Below are positions 18,260-26,718 of a stretch of 64,000 bases of DNA, one piece after another. A program made the position numbers and the translations under genes. The notes below the pieces were generated by a model, which did no database searches, was not told the DNA's origin, and saw nothing but the letters and a program-made list of their open reading frames with translations. This DNA is from Seonamhaeicola aphaedonensis. Its GTDB lineage: Bacteria; Bacteroidota; Bacteroidia; Flavobacteriales; Flavobacteriaceae. Every line of letters begins with the position of its first letter. Position 1 is the first letter of the stretch. The stretch covers positions 1 through 64,000 of the forward strand of contig NZ_QRDX01000009.1 of assembly GCF_003386195.1 (NCBI RefSeq). The letters are read 5' to 3'.

Positions 18260-18947
18260 TGCTAATTGCTCTTTTAAAGGTTCCTATATCGGTCATTTCT
18301 TTATTATTCGGAACATGACATTGTCTACAATTGATGCGCTCTGGATGCGTTACCCTAATTTCCTTCGGCGCACTTGGTCCGGCATGACAGGACAAACAAT
18401 TTTCGTGCATCTGAATTTGATGCGGAATAATTGGTGGGCTTCCAGCCAAGGCATTATTAATTCCTGCTTTGGGTGCAACAACACTTCTATGCTCAAAAGG
18501 CCTAAATACCCCACTCGCATTTGTTGGCACATGACATTGCCTACAATTAACCAATTCCGGATGCGGCACTACAGGCGCGTAAGCATTAAATTTTTCAGTA
18601 AAACCACCATTTTCATGGCATTTCAAACAAGTATTTGCCCCAATAGTCATTTCATCTTTTATAGGATGCGGAATACTTGGTGGTGCCCCGTGATAAGCTC
18701 TGTTATCATAATAATGTTTCAAAGATCTTTGATGATTTTCATCTACGGGCATATTAGCGTAATCCAACGCATGTTCAGACCGCTCAAAAACCCCTTTCTC
18801 TGATGGAATAATAGAAGACACTTCTGTACTTCTTTCAAAAGGAATATAAGCTTCTTCTTTTCCAATTTGATAGCTAAAATTCCAAACAGCGATAAACGCA
18901 ATAAATAGAATAATAAATAATGAAATGATACCCAGTCGTTTTTTCAT
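18252..18947 (-). CDS. napB: NapB-like nitrate reductase cytochrome subunit, duplicated (tetrahaem)
   Basis: 231 residues with an N-terminal membrane or signal segment (about 5-23). Four CXXCH motifs occur at 107-111, 135-139, 184-188 and 207-211. The two halves look like tandem copies of a NapB module: GAPPSIPHPI (87-96) against GSPPIIPHQI (169-178), and NCRQCHVP (134-141) against NCRQCHVP (206-213). Ordinary NapB is a di-haem protein of about 150 residues. It follows napA by 3 bases. Role: electron donor to NapA in the periplasm. Confidence 0.85.
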   Translation of the reverse strand: MKKRLGIISLFIILFIAFIAVWNFSYQIGKEEAYIPFERSTEVSSIIPSEKGVFERSEHALDYANMPVDENHQRSLKHYYDNRAYHGAPPSIPHPIKDEMTIGANTCLKCHENGGFTEKFNAYAPVVPHPELVNCRQCHVPTNASGVFRPFEHRSVVAPKAGINNALAGSPPIIPHQIQMHENCLSCHAGPSAPKEIRVTHPERINCRQCHVPNNKEMTDIGTFKRAISNE

Positions 18948-18950
18948 AAC

Positions 18951-21275
18951 CTATGCCTTTTCTATTTTAACAGCGCATTTTTTAAAGTCAGGTTCTTTTG
19001 AAATTGGGCAAAAAGCATCCAAAGTCACATCATTAATCAGCATGTTTTCATCAAAGAATGGTACAAAAACCTGTCCTTGTGTTGGTAACCCCCTTTCGTT
19101 TATAGAAGCTGGTAATACACAAGATCCGCGTCTTGAAGATACTTTTACCTTTTCTCCATTTCTTATACCTAGAGCTTTAGCATCTTTTGGATGAAACTCT
19201 ACATAACTATGAGGCATAGCTTTGTGTAAAACAGATATTCTACGTGTCATAGAACCCGTATGCCAGTGCTCTATGACACGACCTGTATTTAACCAGAACG
19301 GATACTCTTCATCTGGTGATTCTGCAGCTGGTTCATAAGGACGCTGCCAGATTACTGCCTTTCCATCAGGTTTTCCGTAGAAATGAAAATCTTCTCCGTT
19401 ACTACAAGCAGGATCAAACTTTGCATTAAATCGCCATTGCGTTGATTTCCCATCTACATATGGCCAAATTACTCCAGACTCTTTTTTCAGAACTTCTAGT
19501 GGAGCCATACCATGTTTTTTACCTTCATGGAACTGACGGTATTCGTTGTATATCTCTTCTACGTGGTTTTCTTCAGAATAAGGAAACAAATCACCATAGC
19601 CCATACGTTTAGCAACTTGAATGGTCATCCACGCATCTGGTGTGGTTTCTCCTGGACCTTCAATCATTTTATCCCAGTGTTGTGTACGGCGTTCTGAATT
19701 TCCATATAAACCAGATTTTTCAATATGCCATGATGCTGGTAAAATTACATCAGCCACATCTGTTGTTGGTGTTGGGAACACATCAGAAACAACCACAAAG
19801 CAAGAATCTTTTTCCATTCCAGGACGGAATCTACTAGTTCTAGGGAGAGACACTAATGGATTGACTACCTGAGTCCATATGAATTTAATATCGCCTCTAT
19901 CTACCGCTCTAAACATTTCAGTAGTATGATAGGTTGGTTTAGCAGGAATTCTTTCTACCGGCACTTTCCAAATTTTTGCAGCTAATTCTCTATGCTCAGG
20001 ATTCATTACCACACCTTTTGGTAATTTATGCGTAAAAGTACCCACCTCGCGAGCCGTTCCACAAGCAGAAGGTTGCCCCGTTAAAGAAAAAGGACCATTA
20101 CCTGGTTGTGAAATTTTACCAGTTAATAAGTGGATGTTATAAATAATATTATTCATCCATGTTCCTCTAGTATGTTGGTTGACGCCCATACACCAAAGTG
20201 ACATTACTTTTTTATTAGGATCCCCAAAAATTGATGCCAAGTACTTAATATCCTTTACAGATACTCTAGAAATTTTTGCTACTTTTTCTGGGGTATAATC
20301 CTCTAAAAATGCCTTATACTCCTCAAAATTTATTTTTTCTGGCTTGTCAGTAAAACTATAGTTATCCTCTAAACCGTATCCCATATTAGTAAGACCCTTA
20401 CTTAAGTTACAGTGCTTTTCTACAAAAGTTTTATTTACCCAGCCATTTTTTATTATTTCATAACAAATAGCATTACCAACTGCTAAATCGGTTTGAGGTT
20501 CGAAAAGAATGGATTTATCGGAAGCTGCACTGGAACGAGATGTTCTTGTTGCAAAGTCTATTATTTTAGAGCCTCTTTTATTTTTTTGCTCTAACATTCT
20601 TGAGAATAATACCGGATGCATTTCTGCCATATTATTTCCCCAAGTCACATAGTAATCGGCATAATCAAAATCTTCATAACACCCCATAGGTTCATCCGCC
20701 CCAAAAGTTGTTAAAAAACCAGCGACAGCACTTGCCATACATAAACGGGCATTACAATCTAAATTATTAGTACCTATAGCTCCTTTCATTAATTTTGACG
20801 CTACATAACCTTCAGGAATTGTAGATTGCCCAGACGTATACATAGCTACAGAATCTTTACCATGTTTTTCTATGGTTTCTTTCATTTTACTCGCTACTAA
20901 ATCCAGAGCCTCATTTAATGGTGTTTTAACATAAGTCCCATTCTTTTTCACCAAAGCATGTTCTAATCTGTCTTTAGCTTGAATACACATTGTTTGATGA
21001 TATCCTTTTACACAAAGCAATCCTTTATTAACTGAAGAATTTGGATCACCTTTTACGGCTACTGCTTTACCATTTTCAACACCAACCAAAATACCGCAAC
21101 CCACACCGCAAAAACGACAAGGTCCTTTTTTCCAATCTAAATTTCCGCTAGGAATTCCAGCCTCTTGTTCCTTTGCAAAAACAATACCTGGAAACATGGT
21201 GGCCGCTGCAGTCATCGCTGCCGCTGCTGCCATTTTTTTAATAAAACTTCTTCTGTTTGTTAAAGAGGTATACAT
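18951..21275 (-). CDS. napA: Periplasmic nitrate reductase catalytic subunit
   Basis: 774 residues. Tat signal with NRRSFIKK (residues 7-14) and an Ala-rich hydrophobic stretch. The [4Fe-4S] ligands are Cys53, Cys56, Cys60 (CRFCGVGC) and Cys88 (LLCVKG); the Mo-ligand Cys lies in DCNARLCMASAV. The rest is a typical Mo-bis-MGD fold of the NapA/NasA type. Placement right after a NapD-like chaperone and before a NapB-like cytochrome identifies it as NapA rather than an assimilatory enzyme. It reduces nitrate to nitrite in the periplasm. Confidence 0.95.
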   Translation of the reverse strand: MYTSLTNRRSFIKKMAAAAAMTAAATMFPGIVFAKEQEAGIPSGNLDWKKGPCRFCGVGCGILVGVENGKAVAVKGDPNSSVNKGLLCVKGYHQTMCIQAKDRLEHALVKKNGTYVKTPLNEALDLVASKMKETIEKHGKDSVAMYTSGQSTIPEGYVASKLMKGAIGTNNLDCNARLCMASAVAGFLTTFGADEPMGCYEDFDYADYYVTWGNNMAEMHPVLFSRMLEQKNKRGSKIIDFATRTSRSSAASDKSILFEPQTDLAVGNAICYEIIKNGWVNKTFVEKHCNLSKGLTNMGYGLEDNYSFTDKPEKINFEEYKAFLEDYTPEKVAKISRVSVKDIKYLASIFGDPNKKVMSLWCMGVNQHTRGTWMNNIIYNIHLLTGKISQPGNGPFSLTGQPSACGTAREVGTFTHKLPKGVVMNPEHRELAAKIWKVPVERIPAKPTYHTTEMFRAVDRGDIKFIWTQVVNPLVSLPRTSRFRPGMEKDSCFVVVSDVFPTPTTDVADVILPASWHIEKSGLYGNSERRTQHWDKMIEGPGETTPDAWMTIQVAKRMGYGDLFPYSEENHVEEIYNEYRQFHEGKKHGMAPLEVLKKESGVIWPYVDGKSTQWRFNAKFDPACSNGEDFHFYGKPDGKAVIWQRPYEPAAESPDEEYPFWLNTGRVIEHWHTGSMTRRISVLHKAMPHSYVEFHPKDAKALGIRNGEKVKVSSRRGSCVLPASINERGLPTQGQVFVPFFDENMLINDVTLDAFCPISKEPDFKKCAVKIEKA

Positions 21276-21278
21276 AAG

Positions 21279-21518
21279 TTAATTGTTTTTTGGTGTGTCA
21301 AATCCTGAAACCATTGCCAGTAACTTTAAACTGTCTAGAGCTTCTATCTTTTCTTTTAATTGTTCGTCTTCTTCTTTGTTGTTGGTATCGGTAACGACTA
21401 TGAGCAAGTCTTTGTTTTCGGCAGGAATCACCTCACAGTTAGAGAGTTGCGAAATTTCATTTATTAATGACTCCTTCTTTCCATCCTGAGGATGAGCTAA
21501 ATAACTTATTATCGGCAT
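21279..21518 (-). CDS. napD: NapD-like chaperone
   Basis: 79 residues, a small cytoplasmic protein opening MPIISYLAHPQDGKKESLINE with a ferredoxin-like beta-alpha-beta pattern and an EVIPAENKDLLIVV strand, as in NapD. NapD binds the Tat signal of NapA and controls its export until the cofactor is inserted. It is 3 bases upstream of napA and first in the operon. Confidence 0.8.
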   Translation of the reverse strand: MPIISYLAHPQDGKKESLINEISQLSNCEVIPAENKDLLIVVTDTNNKEEDEQLKEKIEALDSLKLLAMVSGFDTPKNN

Positions 21519-21549
21519 TTTTGAGTTATTATAATTCGGACATAAATAT

Positions 21550-21565
21550 CCTGTTTAATAACAGG
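21550..21565. promoter_or_regulatory. Inverted repeat in the nap promoter region
   Basis: CCTGTT-N4-AACAGG, 32-47 bases upstream of the napD ATG. It has the same 6-4-6 geometry and the same G position as the TAAGTA-N4-TACTTA sites, and on the minus strand it is followed one base later by TATTTATG, a one-mismatch -7 box. Confidence 0.5.
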
Positions 21566-21587
21566 AAAAAAACTGACTTTTGTCATG

Positions 21588-21617
21588 TTTGTTTAAAAAA
21601 TCTATTCGCTATATTTG
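21588..21617 (+). promoter_or_regulatory. Promoter of the molybdenum-cofactor operon
   Basis: TTTG (21588-21591), an 18-base spacer and TATATTTG (21610-21617) match the Bacteroidetes -33/-7 consensus. It lies 24 bases upstream of the moeA ATG. Confidence 0.75.
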
Positions 21618-21640
21618 CATGGATATAACGAAAAAGAAAT

Positions 21641-22819
21641 ATGATTTCTATTGAGGACGCTTTATTTAAAGTAAAAAGAAACGTTAATCCACTTTTAAAA
21701 GAAGATGTCAAGGCTATTGAAAAAGCGAATGGATATCATCTTTCTAAAGATGTGATTTCTCCCATTAACATGCCACCTTTTAGGCAATCGGCCATGGATG
21801 GTTATGCTTTAAATTTGCACGATGACTTAAACTATAGGTTAATTGATGAAGTGAAAGCCGGTGATGGCCATCAACCCAACCTAAAACCAGGAGAGGCTGT
21901 TAGAATCTTTACTGGTGCTCCAGTACCAGACTCAGCCAATGCTATCATGATGCAGGAAAAGGTTATTACCAATAATGATACCATCACTATTGATCATCAA
22001 ATTAATTTGGAGCAAAATATTCGACCTTTGGGAGAACAAGTGAAGCAAGGTGATATTGCACTAAAAAGAGGCACTAAATTAACACCAGCTGGAATTGGAT
22101 ATTTGACTTCCTTAGGTATTACAAAAGTTTCCGTTTACAAAAAACCTACCCTTGCTATAGTAACAACAGGCAACGAACTTATTGAGCCTGGACAAGAATT
22201 ACAATACGGTCAGATTTATGAAAGTAACTCTAAAATGTTGCAAAGTGTTTTATATAGTCTGAAGTTTTATGATGTCTCTATTTACAAGGTTGCCGATGAT
22301 TATCCAAAGACCGTTGATTTACTCAAATCGGTAATTAACAAAAATGATTTGGTGCTTATTACTGGCGGAATATCGGTTGGAGACTATGATTATGTTGGTA
22401 AAGCTCTAAACGAATTACAAGTTGAAGAAATATTTTATAAAGTAAATCAAAAACCAGGTAAGCCTTTATTCTTTGGGAAAAAAGCGAATACCTCCATTTT
22501 TGCATTACCCGGAAATCCCGCCGCTGCCTTAACCTGTTTTTATGTTTACGTTTATATCGCGCTACAGAATATGATGGATAGAACTGATACAGAATTACCC
22601 AGAATTCAGGCAACATCCCTTTCAAAATTCGTGAAAAGAGGAGATAGACCTCAGTTTTTAAAGGCGATTTATAATAATGGTAATGTAGAACTTTTAGAAG
22701 GACAAAACTCTTCTATGTTACAGACTTTTGCTTTGTCAAATGCTTTGGTTTTCGTTCCTGCTGAAATATCTGAAGTTAATATTGGTGATGCATTAGAAAC
22801 TATTGTTTTACCAGTTTAA
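21641..22819 (+). CDS. moeA: Molybdopterin molybdenumtransferase MoeA
   Basis: 392 residues. Recognisable MoeA motifs: PPFRQSAMDGYA near the N-terminus, VRIFTGAPVPDSANAIMMQEK, the VTTGNEL and TGGISVGDYD motifs of the MogA-like domain, and the FALPGNPAAALTCF stretch. MoeA inserts molybdate into adenylylated molybdopterin. First gene of the plus-strand Moco operon, with its own promoter, divergent from nap. Confidence 0.95.
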   Translation: MISIEDALFKVKRNVNPLLKEDVKAIEKANGYHLSKDVISPINMPPFRQSAMDGYALNLHDDLNYRLIDEVKAGDGHQPNLKPGEAVRIFTGAPVPDSANAIMMQEKVITNNDTITIDHQINLEQNIRPLGEQVKQGDIALKRGTKLTPAGIGYLTSLGITKVSVYKKPTLAIVTTGNELIEPGQELQYGQIYESNSKMLQSVLYSLKFYDVSIYKVADDYPKTVDLLKSVINKNDLVLITGGISVGDYDYVGKALNELQVEEIFYKVNQKPGKPLFFGKKANTSIFALPGNPAAALTCFYVYVYIALQNMMDRTDTELPRIQATSLSKFVKRGDRPQFLKAIYNNGNVELLEGQNSSMLQTFALSNALVFVPAEISEVNIGDALETIVLPV

Positions 22820-22830
22820 AGAACAAGCCC

Positions 22831-23169
22831 ATGAGTTACAAAATTAAAAGCCGTATTTGGATTGAATCTGATAACAATGTTTTATTAGGCGAAGGACGCG
22901 TTCATTTACTAAAGGCCATACAAGAAACTGGTTCCTTGTCTAAAGCAGCAAAATCGCTAAATATATCCTATAAGAAAGCATGGCAATTATTAGATTCTGT
23001 AAACAAATCGGCTAAAAAACCAGTCACCATTAATAGTATTGGAGGCAAAGGTGGTGGCGGTGCTGAATTAACGGAGTATGGACAATCTTTAATAAACGCT
23101 TTCGATGAAATTAATAGAAATTGTTGGAAGTTTTTGGATGTCCAACTTCAAAAAATTGAAGAACTATAA
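22831..23169 (+). CDS. ModE-type winged-helix DNA-binding protein lacking the molybdate-binding domain
   Basis: 112 residues. LLKAIQETGSLSKAAKSLN and ISYKKAWQLLDSVN are the ModE winged helix, followed by the wing GGKGGGGAELTEYG. The C-terminal TOBE molybdate-binding region of full-length ModE (about 260 residues) is absent, so the protein would need another way to sense molybdate or would act without it. It is 11 bases downstream of moeA. Probable regulator of molybdenum genes. Confidence 0.82.
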   Translation: MSYKIKSRIWIESDNNVLLGEGRVHLLKAIQETGSLSKAAKSLNISYKKAWQLLDSVNKSAKKPVTINSIGGKGGGGAELTEYGQSLINAFDEINRNCWKFLDVQLQKIEEL

Positions 23170-23180
23170 GTGTCTAAAGT
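23168..23180. repeat. Left inverted repeat flanking the first four-helix-bundle gene
   Basis: AAGTGTCTAAAGT; its exact reverse complement is at 23577-23589 on the other side of the gene. Further imperfect repeat sequence follows on each side. Confidence 0.7.
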
Positions 23181-23214
23181 TTTGAGTACTTAGAGTGCCT
23201 AAAATTTACAAAAA

Positions 23215-23568
23215 ATGGATAACAAGGAATTTGCAAAAAAATTAGAATACAGAACGAGGCAATTTGGAATAACCATAATCAAATTATCTTCTTCTTTACC
23301 TAATTCAATTGAGGGAAAAGTCATTCGAAATCAAATTGCAAAATCAGGGACAAGTGTTGGCGCAAATTATAGAGAAGCTAATAGATCAAGAAGCAAAAGG
23401 GATTTTAAAAATAAAATTCAAATTTCAGAAAGTGAAGCAAGTGAAACTGAATATTGGTTAGAAATCATTAACGATTTGAACTGGTCTAAAAAAGATGTAC
23501 TTGTACCATTTATAAAAGAGACAAAAGAATTACTTGCAATTTTCACTTCAATAACAAACAAGCTGTAA
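23215..23568 (+). CDS. Four-helix bundle protein (23S rRNA intervening-sequence family)
   Basis: 117 residues. The motifs AKSGTSVGANYREANRSRSKRDFKNK and SEASETEYWLE are characteristic of the four-helix-bundle family first found in rRNA intervening sequences. The wider function is unknown. It interrupts the Moco operon and is bracketed by inverted repeats. Confidence 0.85.
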   Translation: MDNKEFAKKLEYRTRQFGITIIKLSSSLPNSIEGKVIRNQIAKSGTSVGANYREANRSRSKRDFKNKIQISESEASETEYWLEIINDLNWSKKDVLVPFIKETKELLAIFTSITNKL

Positions 23569-23576
23569 CTTTAAAT

Positions 23577-23589
23577 ACTTTAGACACTT
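23577..23589. repeat. Right inverted repeat flanking the first four-helix-bundle gene
   Basis: ACTTTAGACACTT, the exact reverse complement of 23168-23180. An adjoining block, TTTATACACTTTAAGTACT, matches the left flank with about three mismatches. Confidence 0.7.
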
Positions 23590-23616
23590 TATACACTTTA
23601 AGTACTTATAACTTTT

Positions 23617-24357
23617 ATGCTACAAACCGAAAACATATATTATTTTCTACTAATACTACCAATAGTATCGTTTCTATACTCCAGCGTAGGACATGGAGGT
23701 GCTAGTGGTTACTTAGCCTTGATGGCATTATTTTCGTTTGCACCAGAGACCATGAAACCCACTGCTCTATTGCTTAATTTGTTTGTAGCGGGCATTTCGT
23801 TTTATTACTATTATAAGGAAGGGTATTTTAATAAGAAGTTATTCATATCATTCGCCATTGCTTCCATTCCCCTAGCCTTTTTAGGCGGACGTATTGAAGT
23901 AGATGCTTCAATTTATAAAAAGATATTGGCCGTTCTTTTAATATTTGCCATTCTTAAAATGTTAAATGTTTTTGGAAAGGAAAGAAACGCCATAAAACCG
24001 GTAAAAATATGGCAAGGGCTTATGGTTGGAGGCGTCATAGGATTCTTTTCTGGATTAATAGGCATTGGTGGTGGCATTATTTTAACACCCATAATTTTAT
24101 TGCTCCATTGGGGTAAAATGAAAGAAGCTGCCGCTGTTTCTGCTTTATTCATTTGGGTAAATTCGGCTTCTGGTCTAATAGGTCAATTAAGTAGTGGTGT
24201 TAAAATAGAAATGGCATCTTTTGTATTGGTGGCTATCGCTTTAATCGGCGGTATTTTAGGCGGCTACTATGGAAGTAAAAAGATTAATAACAAAAACTTA
24301 AGATACATATTAGCATTTGTACTAATCATTGCAAGTGCTAAATTAATGTTTACTTAA
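23617..24357 (+). CDS. TauE/SafE-family anion permease
   Basis: 246 residues with about eight hydrophobic helices. The family signature is visible as SSVGHGGASGYLALMAL in helix 1 and GFFSGLIGIGGGIILTPIIL in the middle, the two half-repeats of TauE/SafE permeases. The family moves sulfite, sulfonates and related anions. Its place inside a Moco operon, next to a ModE-type regulator and 1 base before mobA, suggests a molybdate- or sulfur-oxyanion-related substrate. No ModABC importer is present in the window. Substrate is inferred. Confidence 0.82.
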   Translation: MLQTENIYYFLLILPIVSFLYSSVGHGGASGYLALMALFSFAPETMKPTALLLNLFVAGISFYYYYKEGYFNKKLFISFAIASIPLAFLGGRIEVDASIYKKILAVLLIFAILKMLNVFGKERNAIKPVKIWQGLMVGGVIGFFSGLIGIGGGIILTPIILLLHWGKMKEAAAVSALFIWVNSASGLIGQLSSGVKIEMASFVLVAIALIGGILGGYYGSKKINNKNLRYILAFVLIIASAKLMFT

Positions 24358-24358
24358 A

Positions 24359-24943
24359 ATGACCGACAAAAAAGACATAACAGGCATTATTCTAGCCGGG
24401 GGTAAAAGCTCCAGAATGGGTTCTGATAAAGGTCTTATTAAACTGAACGATGAAAGCTTTATTGAATATAGCATCAAAGCTATGAAGCCTTTAGTCAATG
24501 ATATTTTGATTGTTTCGGATAATCCTGATTATGATGTTTTTGGATACAAAAGAATAGAAGACGACATAAAAGATGCTGGTCCCGTAGCAGGTATATGTTC
24601 AGGCTTAAACGCCTCAGAAACCGAAAACAACTTAATTCTAAGCTGCGATATTCCATTAATAAAAACAAACATCTTAGAAAAGTTGATTAATTCTAGTGAT
24701 GAACATTCTGAAATCATTCAAATTGAAAGTAATGGAAAGACCATGCCCTTAATTGCCATGTATAAGAAGCAATGCGCACCAACTTTTTTAAAGGCTTTGA
24801 AAAATGATGAACGGCGTTTACGACAAGTTATAAGTACCATGAAAACAAAAAACGTTGTATTGACTATCGAAGAACAAAGCACAACCATGAATGTGAATAC
24901 ACAGGAAGAACTTAAAACTATTGAACATGTATATAACGGTTAA
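24359..24943 (+). CDS. mobA: Molybdenum cofactor guanylyltransferase MobA
   Basis: 194 residues. The nucleotidyltransferase signature GIILAGGKSSRMGSDKGL is at the N-terminus, followed by LILSCDIPLI for the metal-binding Asp. MobA attaches GMP to molybdopterin to make the MGD form used by NapA and NasA. Its end overlaps moaD by 17 bases. Confidence 0.93.
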   Translation: MTDKKDITGIILAGGKSSRMGSDKGLIKLNDESFIEYSIKAMKPLVNDILIVSDNPDYDVFGYKRIEDDIKDAGPVAGICSGLNASETENNLILSCDIPLIKTNILEKLINSSDEHSEIIQIESNGKTMPLIAMYKKQCAPTFLKALKNDERRLRQVISTMKTKNVVLTIEEQSTTMNVNTQEELKTIEHVYNG

Positions 24944-25160
24944 ATATTTTGGACAAATAGTTGAAGTAACCAATACTCAAGAAGAGACTATTGAAGTTGC
25001 AGGTGGTCATGTCTCGGATTTAGTAGAGGTTCTCAATTCTAAATATGACCAACTAGAGAACAAGGATTTTCAAATAGCACAAAATCAAGAATTAGTTTCA
25101 TTGGAAACTGAATTGACCGGATTAGAAATTGCATTATTACCTCCTTTTGCAGGCGGATAA
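24927..25160 (+). CDS. moaD: Molybdopterin synthase small subunit MoaD
   Basis: 77 residues from the ATG at 24927 (MYITVKYFGQIVE); a TTG two codons earlier is less likely. A ubiquitin-like fold ends in LLPPFAGG, the double Gly that is adenylylated and converted to thiocarboxylate by the MoeB-type protein encoded next. Overlaps mobA. Confidence 0.93.
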   Translation: MYITVKYFGQIVEVTNTQEETIEVAGGHVSDLVEVLNSKYDQLENKDFQIAQNQELVSLETELTGLEIALLPPFAGG

Positions 25161-25164
25161 AAAT

Positions 25165-26259
25165 ATGAGCAGATATAACAGACATATAATTTTATCAGAA
25201 ATTGGTCCAGAGGGTCAGGATAAGCTCTCCAAAGCCAAAGTATTGGTTATAGGAGCTGGTGGTTTAGGTTGCCCTATATTACAATATTTAACAGCTGCAG
25301 GAGTTGGCACTATTGGTATTATTGATTTTGATAAAGTGGAATTATCTAATCTTCAACGCCAAGTGTTGTTTGGAACTTCATCTTTGGGCGAAAATAAAGC
25401 AATAGCTGCTAAAAACAGATTAGAAGATTTAAACTCAGATATTGAAATTGAAGCGTATCCTGAAGCGCTTACCTATCAAAATGCACTTGAGTTATTTAAC
25501 CAATATGATATTATTGTGGATGGTTCCGATAATTTTGAAACCCGTTATTTGGTAAACGATGCTTGTATCATAACAAAAAAACCATTGGTGTTTGGAGCGA
25601 TTTATAAATTTGAAGGTCAAGTTTCTGTTTTCAATTATAACAACGGACCAAGCTATAGATGCCTATTCCCTAAACCACCTAAAAAAGATGCCGTTCCAAA
25701 CTGCTCAGAAATTGGTGTTTTAGGAGTGTTACCAGGGATTATAGGAAGTATGCAAGCCAATGAAATTATCAAGTTAATTCTAGGAATTGGTGATGTGTTA
25801 TCTGGTAAATTTTTATGCTATAATGCCTTATTAAACCAAACATCCACTTTAAAAATTAATAGGAATGATGCTGTTATAAGCGAGGTCCTAAATCGACAAT
25901 CAACTTTTGGGAAAAGAACGCTCAAAATTAATTGTGAGACCAATGATATTGTTTCTATTCAAGACATAATTAATAATGAGAATATTCAGTTTATTGACAT
26001 ACGTGAGACCCATGAAGCACCGAAAGTTGATGAATTGTCTGTTAAAAACATTCCTCTCAGCTCAATCCAAAACCATTTAGAGCAATTAAATAATGACAAA
26101 GCAAAGTACTTTTTTTGTCAGTCCGGAACGCGAAGTAAAAGAGCTGTAGTCTATTTAAAAGAACAAGGCATCATCAACTGTTACAGTATAGAAGAAGGTG
26201 CTTTAGAAATAAAAAACTATCTAAAAGAACAATTTAAAGAAAAGACTAATGTCAGATAA
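25165..26259 (+). CDS. moeB: MoaD/ThiS adenylyltransferase with rhodanese domain (MoeB/ThiF family)
   Basis: 364 residues from the ATG at 25165 (MSRYNRHIILSEIGPEGQ). The ATP-binding VLVIGAGGLGCPI and the DGSDNFETRY motif are of the MoeB/ThiF family. The C-terminal part (about 265-360) is a rhodanese domain with IDIRETHE and active-site FCQSGTRS. It activates the MoaD C-terminus and probably transfers sulfur to it. The start is 4 bases after the moaD stop. Confidence 0.92.
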   Translation: MSRYNRHIILSEIGPEGQDKLSKAKVLVIGAGGLGCPILQYLTAAGVGTIGIIDFDKVELSNLQRQVLFGTSSLGENKAIAAKNRLEDLNSDIEIEAYPEALTYQNALELFNQYDIIVDGSDNFETRYLVNDACIITKKPLVFGAIYKFEGQVSVFNYNNGPSYRCLFPKPPKKDAVPNCSEIGVLGVLPGIIGSMQANEIIKLILGIGDVLSGKFLCYNALLNQTSTLKINRNDAVISEVLNRQSTFGKRTLKINCETNDIVSIQDIINNENIQFIDIRETHEAPKVDELSVKNIPLSSIQNHLEQLNNDKAKYFFCQSGTRSKRAVVYLKEQGIINCYSIEEGALEIKNYLKEQFKEKTNVR

Positions 26260-26692
26260 AAAACCAAAAAACGCATTTAGACAAGGCGCCATTTCCTCAG
26301 ATTTTATAGGGAATTCCATTTACAAACACCAAACCAAAACAAGTATTGGTGCTCATAACATTTTCCTAGGTCAAGTAAGAGCCGATGAGATTAATGGAAA
26401 AATAGTTTCGGCCATTGAATATACAGCATATGAAGATATGGCAAATCAGAAGTTTCATGATATAAGAGAAGCTGCTTTTGAAAAATTCGAGCTTACCTGT
26501 ATGCATATATATCATAGTTTGGGCACTGTAAAAGCTGGTGAAATCTGTTTATTCGTTTTTGTGTCTTCACCAAGACGTAAAGTAGTTTTTGAAGCTTTGG
26601 AATATATAGTCGAGGCTATTAAAGACGAGGTTCCAGTTTTTGGTAAAGAGATTTTTGAAGACAGTTCTCACCAGTGGAAAGTGAATAATTGA
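26249..26692 (+). CDS. moaE: Molybdopterin synthase catalytic subunit MoaE
   Basis: 147 residues. Motifs include HNIFLGQVRADEINGK, AIEYTAYEDMANQKF, HSLGTVKAGE and SPRRKVVFEALEYIVEAIKDEVPVFGKE, the last providing the active-site Lys residues. With MoaD it converts precursor Z to molybdopterin. Overlaps moeB by 11 bases. Confidence 0.93.
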   Translation: MSDKKPKNAFRQGAISSDFIGNSIYKHQTKTSIGAHNIFLGQVRADEINGKIVSAIEYTAYEDMANQKFHDIREAAFEKFELTCMHIYHSLGTVKAGEICLFVFVSSPRRKVVFEALEYIVEAIKDEVPVFGKEIFEDSSHQWKVNN

Positions 26693-26718
26693 TTATTGAC
26701 AATTTATTATTGATTATT

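Noticed and set aside
23170-23200. TACTTA-like sequence upstream of the first four-helix-bundle gene as a nitrate operator
   Set aside because: It belongs to the inverted repeats flanking that gene and lacks the N4-spaced second arm.
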